NCBI GenBank assembly: GCA_910576845.1 | Contig: CAJTJA010000050.1 | Coordinates: 1 to 16,230 of the forward strand | Direction of reading: 5' to 3' | Length of the DNA: 16,230 nt | From: an uncultured Oscillibacter sp. | GTDB taxonomy: Bacteria; Bacillota; Clostridia; Oscillospirales; Oscillospiraceae | Part shown: piece after piece, positions 13,902-16,230 of the stretch | Position numbering within the stretch: position 1 is the first letter of the stretch | How the letters are laid out: every line of letters starts with the position of its first letter | Notes under the pieces: generated by a model | The model's input: the letters and a program-made list of their open reading frames with translations, nothing else | What the model was told of the DNA's origin: nothing | Database searches by the model: none | Program-made: the position numbers and the translations under genes

Positions 13902-15506
13902 ATGAAAGAGCGCATTTATTTTGCCATTGATCTTCGCAGCTTTTACGCTTCCGTGGAGTGCATTGAGCGCAGCCTGGACCCGCTGACCACCAATCTGGTG
14001 GTGGCGGACAAGAGCCGGACCGACAAAACCATCTGTCTGGCGGTCACGCCCTCCCTCAAAGCGTATGGCATTTCCGGGCGGGCACGGTTGTTTGAAGTGG
14101 TGCAGCGGGTGGCGGAGGTGAACGCCCAGCGGCGGCAGAAAGCCCCTGGACGGCAGCTCACCGACTCCTCCTGGCATGACCCGGATGTGAAGGCCCACCC
14201 GGAGCTGGCCTTGGATTACCTGGTGGCTCCGCCCCGGATGGCCCATTATATCGAATGGAGCACGAAAATTTACAACGTCTATTTGAAGTACGTGGCACCC
14301 GAAGATTTGTTCGCTTATTCAATCGACGAGGTGCTGATGGATGTAACCAACTACCTGCCCACCTATAAGCTCACCCCCAGAGAGCTGGCCCGGAAAATCG
14401 TACTGGACGTGTTGGACGCCACCGGCATTACCGCCACGGCGGGCATTGGAACCAACCTGTACTTGGCGAAGGTGGCCATGGATATCTGGGCCAAACACAC
14501 CGAGCCGGATAAGAGCGGCGTTCGTATCGCGGCCATGGACGAGATGAGCTACCGCCGCCTGCTGTGGGATCACCGCCCCCTCACAGACTTCTGGCGGTTG
14601 GGACCGGGCTATGCCAAAAAGCTGGAGGCCCAGGGGCTCTACACCATGGGGGACATTGCCCGGTGCTCCATCGGCAAACCCACCGACTACTACAACGAGG
14701 AACTGCTCTATAAATTGTTCGGCGTGAACGCGGAACTCTTGATCGACCATAGCTGGGGATATGAGCCGGTAACCATGGCCGATATCAAGGCGTACAAGCC
14801 GGAGGCGAAAAGCGTGGGCTCCGGCCAGGTGCTCACCTGTCCCTACACCTTTGATAAAGCCCGGATGGTGGTCTGGGAGATGGCGGACCAACTCGCCCTG
14901 GATTTGGTGGGCCAGCGGTTAGCCACCAACCAGCTCACGCTTACAGTGGGCTATGATATTGATAATCTGCGTGACCTGGAGCGGCGCAAACAGTACCACG
15001 GCGAGGTCAAGATGGACCGCTACGGGCGGCAGATCCCCAAACACGCCCACGGCACCGCCAATTTGGAGGGGTATACCGCGTCCTCCAAGCGTATCACGGC
15101 GGCGGTGCTGGAGTTAGAGCAGTTGCGGGCATTGCGGGAGGAATACGCGGCGGCTGAACAGGCAGCGTTTGCAGCCTTGCAGCAACAGGCGGCGGCTTGG
15201 GAAGAACAGGCGGGAAAGGCCAATGTGGGCATTGCTATCAGTGACGGCGCGGCCATTGCCAGAGAGATTGCGGACATCACCATTGCGGCGGATGATCTCC
15301 ATGAGCTGGTCAGCCTGCGGCGGATCGCTGGCAAACTAACCGTGCGTATCCGCTCCAATTACCGCTTTGTCATGGGCTTCAACGGCTCCCTGATTGCCCT
15401 TGGAGCATTTGGCGTCCTGCCTCCGGCTACCTCCGCCATGCTGCATAACCTCTCTACGTTAGGCGTCAGCCTGCGGAGCATGACGAATCTGCTGGAGCCA
15501 AGTTGA
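13902..15506 (+). CDS. Y-family DNA polymerase (UmuC/ImpB-like)
   Basis: The start is ATG 13902 (MKERIYFAID), 6-8 bases after TAGGGGGG; the frame is open 49 codons earlier, but that overlaps the divergent gene and lacks the family's N-terminus. The 534 residues show the catalytic palm: IYFAIDLRSFYASVE with Asp10, and AYSIDEVLMDVT with Asp142-Glu143, together the three metal-binding acidic residues of translesion polymerases. A helix-hairpin-helix-like thumb follows (DFWRLGPGYAKKLEAQGLYTMGDIA, 229-253), then the little-finger region (310-400) and a long helical C-terminal extension (about 400-534). It would copy across damaged bases with low fidelity. It closes the mobile-element core, ending 2 bases before a strong terminator. 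Confidence 0.9.
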   Translation: MKERIYFAIDLRSFYASVECIERSLDPLTTNLVVADKSRTDKTICLAVTPSLKAYGISGRARLFEVVQRVAEVNAQRRQKAPGRQLTDSSWHDPDVKAHPELALDYLVAPPRMAHYIEWSTKIYNVYLKYVAPEDLFAYSIDEVLMDVTNYLPTYKLTPRELARKIVLDVLDATGITATAGIGTNLYLAKVAMDIWAKHTEPDKSGVRIAAMDEMSYRRLLWDHRPLTDFWRLGPGYAKKLEAQGLYTMGDIARCSIGKPTDYYNEELLYKLFGVNAELLIDHSWGYEPVTMADIKAYKPEAKSVGSGQVLTCPYTFDKARMVVWEMADQLALDLVGQRLATNQLTLTVGYDIDNLRDLERRKQYHGEVKMDRYGRQIPKHAHGTANLEGYTASSKRITAAVLELEQLRALREEYAAAEQAAFAALQQQAAAWEEQAGKANVGIAISDGAAIAREIADITIAADDLHELVSLRRIAGKLTVRIRSNYRFVMGFNGSLIALGAFGVLPPATSAMLHNLSTLGVSLRSMTNLLEPS

Positions 15507-15507
15507 A

Positions 15508-15562
15508 ACAGCATAGGGAAAACCGGCCCCATAAGCCTTGGGGCCGGTTTTCCCTATGCTGT
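15508..15562. terminator. 23-bp perfect bidirectional terminator
   Basis: 15508-15530 is exactly complementary to 15540-15562 around a 9-base loop (ATAAGCCTT). It lies between the convergent polymerase and DtxR-family genes and touches the stop codon of the latter. No long T-run follows the full stem, but the internal TTTTCC and the extreme stability suggest it works both ways. It is also the best candidate for the right edge of the mobile core. Confidence 0.7.
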
Positions 15563-15969
15563 CAGATTGATTTCAAAGGACAATTTTCACAGCTAATGTT
15601 GTCTTTTCCACCAGCGGCATGGGCTTTGATTTTTTCAAAAGTCTCATCACTCAGATCATGCTCTACTTTGCAGGCGTCCGCCGCCGCTGTCTCCGGGGAA
15701 ATGCCCAACTGAATAAAAACCTGCGTCAGCAGCTTGTGCCTGTCATAGATACGCTGGGCAATTTCTTCACCGGGAGGCAAAAGCGTAATATAGCCGTCAT
15801 CGTCCATGTGGATATATCCGTTCCCCCGGAGATTTCGCATTGCGATGCTGACGCTGGGCTTGGAAAAGCCCAATTCATGGACAATATCAATGGAGCGCAC
15901 CATCCCATGATCTTCCCGGAGTTTTAAGATCGCCTCTAAATAGTCCTCAGCCGATTCGTGGATATTCAC
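15562..15969 (-). CDS. DtxR/MntR-family metal-dependent repressor, probably iron-responsive
   Basis: The start is GTG 15969 (MNIHESAEDYLEAIL), with GGAGG 6 bases upstream; the frame is open 21 codons earlier but without the family N-terminus. The 135 residues comprise a winged HTH (about 22-64, VHELGFSKPSVSIAMRNLRGNGYI) and a dimerization/metal domain. Visible ligands by comparison with MntR/DtxR are Asp9, Glu12, His78, Cys100, Glu103 and His104. MntR has Glu where Cys100 stands; DtxR has Cys, so the sequence favours iron. A short Cys-x2-Cys tail (ISCENCPLK, 125-133) is an added feature. With metal bound it should repress. It is divergent from feoA, with one palindrome in its own leader, so feedback control is expected. 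Confidence 0.85.
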   Translation of the reverse strand: MNIHESAEDYLEAILKLREDHGMVRSIDIVHELGFSKPSVSIAMRNLRGNGYIHMDDDGYITLLPPGEEIAQRIYDRHKLLTQVFIQLGISPETAAADACKVEHDLSDETFEKIKAHAAGGKDNISCENCPLKSI

Positions 15970-16004
15970 AAAAAATCCTCCTTCCACGGAAACCTCTGTG
16001 CATA

Positions 16005-16022
16005 GGTTAGCACATTCTAACC
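16005..16022. promoter_or_regulatory. operator on the regulator's side
   Basis: GGTTAG (16005-16010)-CACATT-CTAACC (16017-16022) is a perfect palindrome 36 bases upstream of the DtxR-family GTG start. The half-site equals the core of known DtxR/IdeR iron boxes, but the spacing is 6 instead of 1. It probably mediates autoregulation (inference). Confidence 0.7.
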
Positions 16023-16050
16023 AAAAATGCAAGTTTTTTTGAAAAGGGTC

Positions 16051-16079
16051 TTGACATTGGCAGTTAGCGGTAGTAAACT
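16051..16079 (+). promoter_or_regulatory. feoA promoter
   Basis: TTGACA (16051-16056), exactly 17 bases, then TAAACT (16074-16079). AGTTAG-N6-TAAACT (16062-16079), a degenerate copy of the palindrome, ends on the -10. Confidence 0.7.
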
Positions 16080-16093
16080 AAGGCCGATTTCAA

Positions 16094-16111
16094 GGTTAGA
16101 ATTTACTAACC
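16094..16111. promoter_or_regulatory. operator on the feoA side
   Basis: GGTTAG (16094-16099)-AATTTA-CTAACC (16106-16111) has the same halves and spacing as the copy at 16005-16022. It lies downstream of the feoA -10, so a bound repressor would block transcription start or early elongation. Confidence 0.75.
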
Positions 16112-16133
16112 ATGTCCCGGAGGAGGCGAGGCA

Positions 16134-16230
16134 ATGATGCCGCTGACAATGGCAAAGGCAGGAGAAACCGCGACTATCCGCAAAATCTCCGGCAAGGACG
16201 AGGTGCGCCAGCATCTGGCGGAGCTGGGAT
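16134..16230 (+). CDS. feoA: FeoA, ferrous iron transport accessory protein (partial)
   Basis: The frame MMPLTMAKAGETATIRKI... continues off the right edge (32 codons visible). It has the FeoA start pattern: a PL..A..GE.A.I..I..K.E...HL.ELG SH3-like beginning. FeoA is a small cytosolic partner of the FeoB Fe(II) permease. GGAGGAGG 7 bases upstream is an excellent ribosome site; a second in-frame ATG follows directly and either could be used. The divergent DtxR-family gene and the GGTTAG palindromes support iron control. The rest of the operon (feoB expected) is outside the window. Confidence 0.85.
   Translation, partial: MMPLTMAKAGETATIRKISGKDEVRQHLAELG

Noticed and set aside
14319..14891. 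190-codon minus-strand frame opposite the Y-family polymerase
   Set aside because: Antisense shadow; the polymerase motifs on the other strand are complete.

Overview
The window looks like a chromosome segment from a Gram-positive, probably spore-forming gut-type Clostridia (Oscillospirales-like; inference). Supporting signs are strong AGGAGG-type ribosome sites, frequent TTG and GTG starts, Clostridia-type families (DUF4367 anti-sigma, DUF1273/SLOG, DUF3991-TOPRIM) and sigma-A-type promoters. No rRNA, tRNA, CRISPR array, transposase or site-specific recombinase was seen. Composition changes along the window: 1-520 is GC-rich, about 565-8500 is AT-richer, 8600-15560 is GC-rich again, so several blocks of different origin are likely joined.

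Region 1 (1-960) has a possible truncated reading frame at the left edge, about 460 bases of GC-rich DNA full of dyads, a plus-strand terminator and a lone 106-aa HTH regulator. Region 2 (983-5640) is a leftward operon: a 13-residue leader peptide, a 310-aa cytosolic protein of unknown function, and a secreted 1132-aa protein built of eleven ~80-residue modules in an A-B-C-D order repeating every ~319 residues. Region 3 (5640-8530) is a rightward ECF sigma / membrane anti-sigma (DUF4367) / small secreted protein operon.

Region 4 (about 8540-15560) is a mobilizable-element core with no integrase in view. In order: a GPR-like spore-protease paralogue and a SLOG (DUF1273) protein, transcribed leftward and divergent from a small XRE-type regulator with a double operator between them; a MobP-type relaxase divergent from a ribbon-helix-helix protein; a coiled-coil protein; a DUF3991/TOPRIM primase-like protein; and a divergent Y-family DNA polymerase. 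Convergent gene ends are separated by strong hairpin terminators.

Region 5 (15562-16230) is chromosomal metal homeostasis: a DtxR-family regulator whose visible ligands (Cys100, Glu103, His104) suggest iron, divergent from the start of feoA. Two identical-half GGTTAG-N6-CTAACC palindromes lie between them, one on each gene's side.

The most distinctive items are the XRE/SLOG/GPR-like cassette in the mobile element, the hierarchical repeat protein with its leader-coupled partner, and the structured DNA at the left edge carrying a 14-base copy of the 16S rRNA 3' tail.
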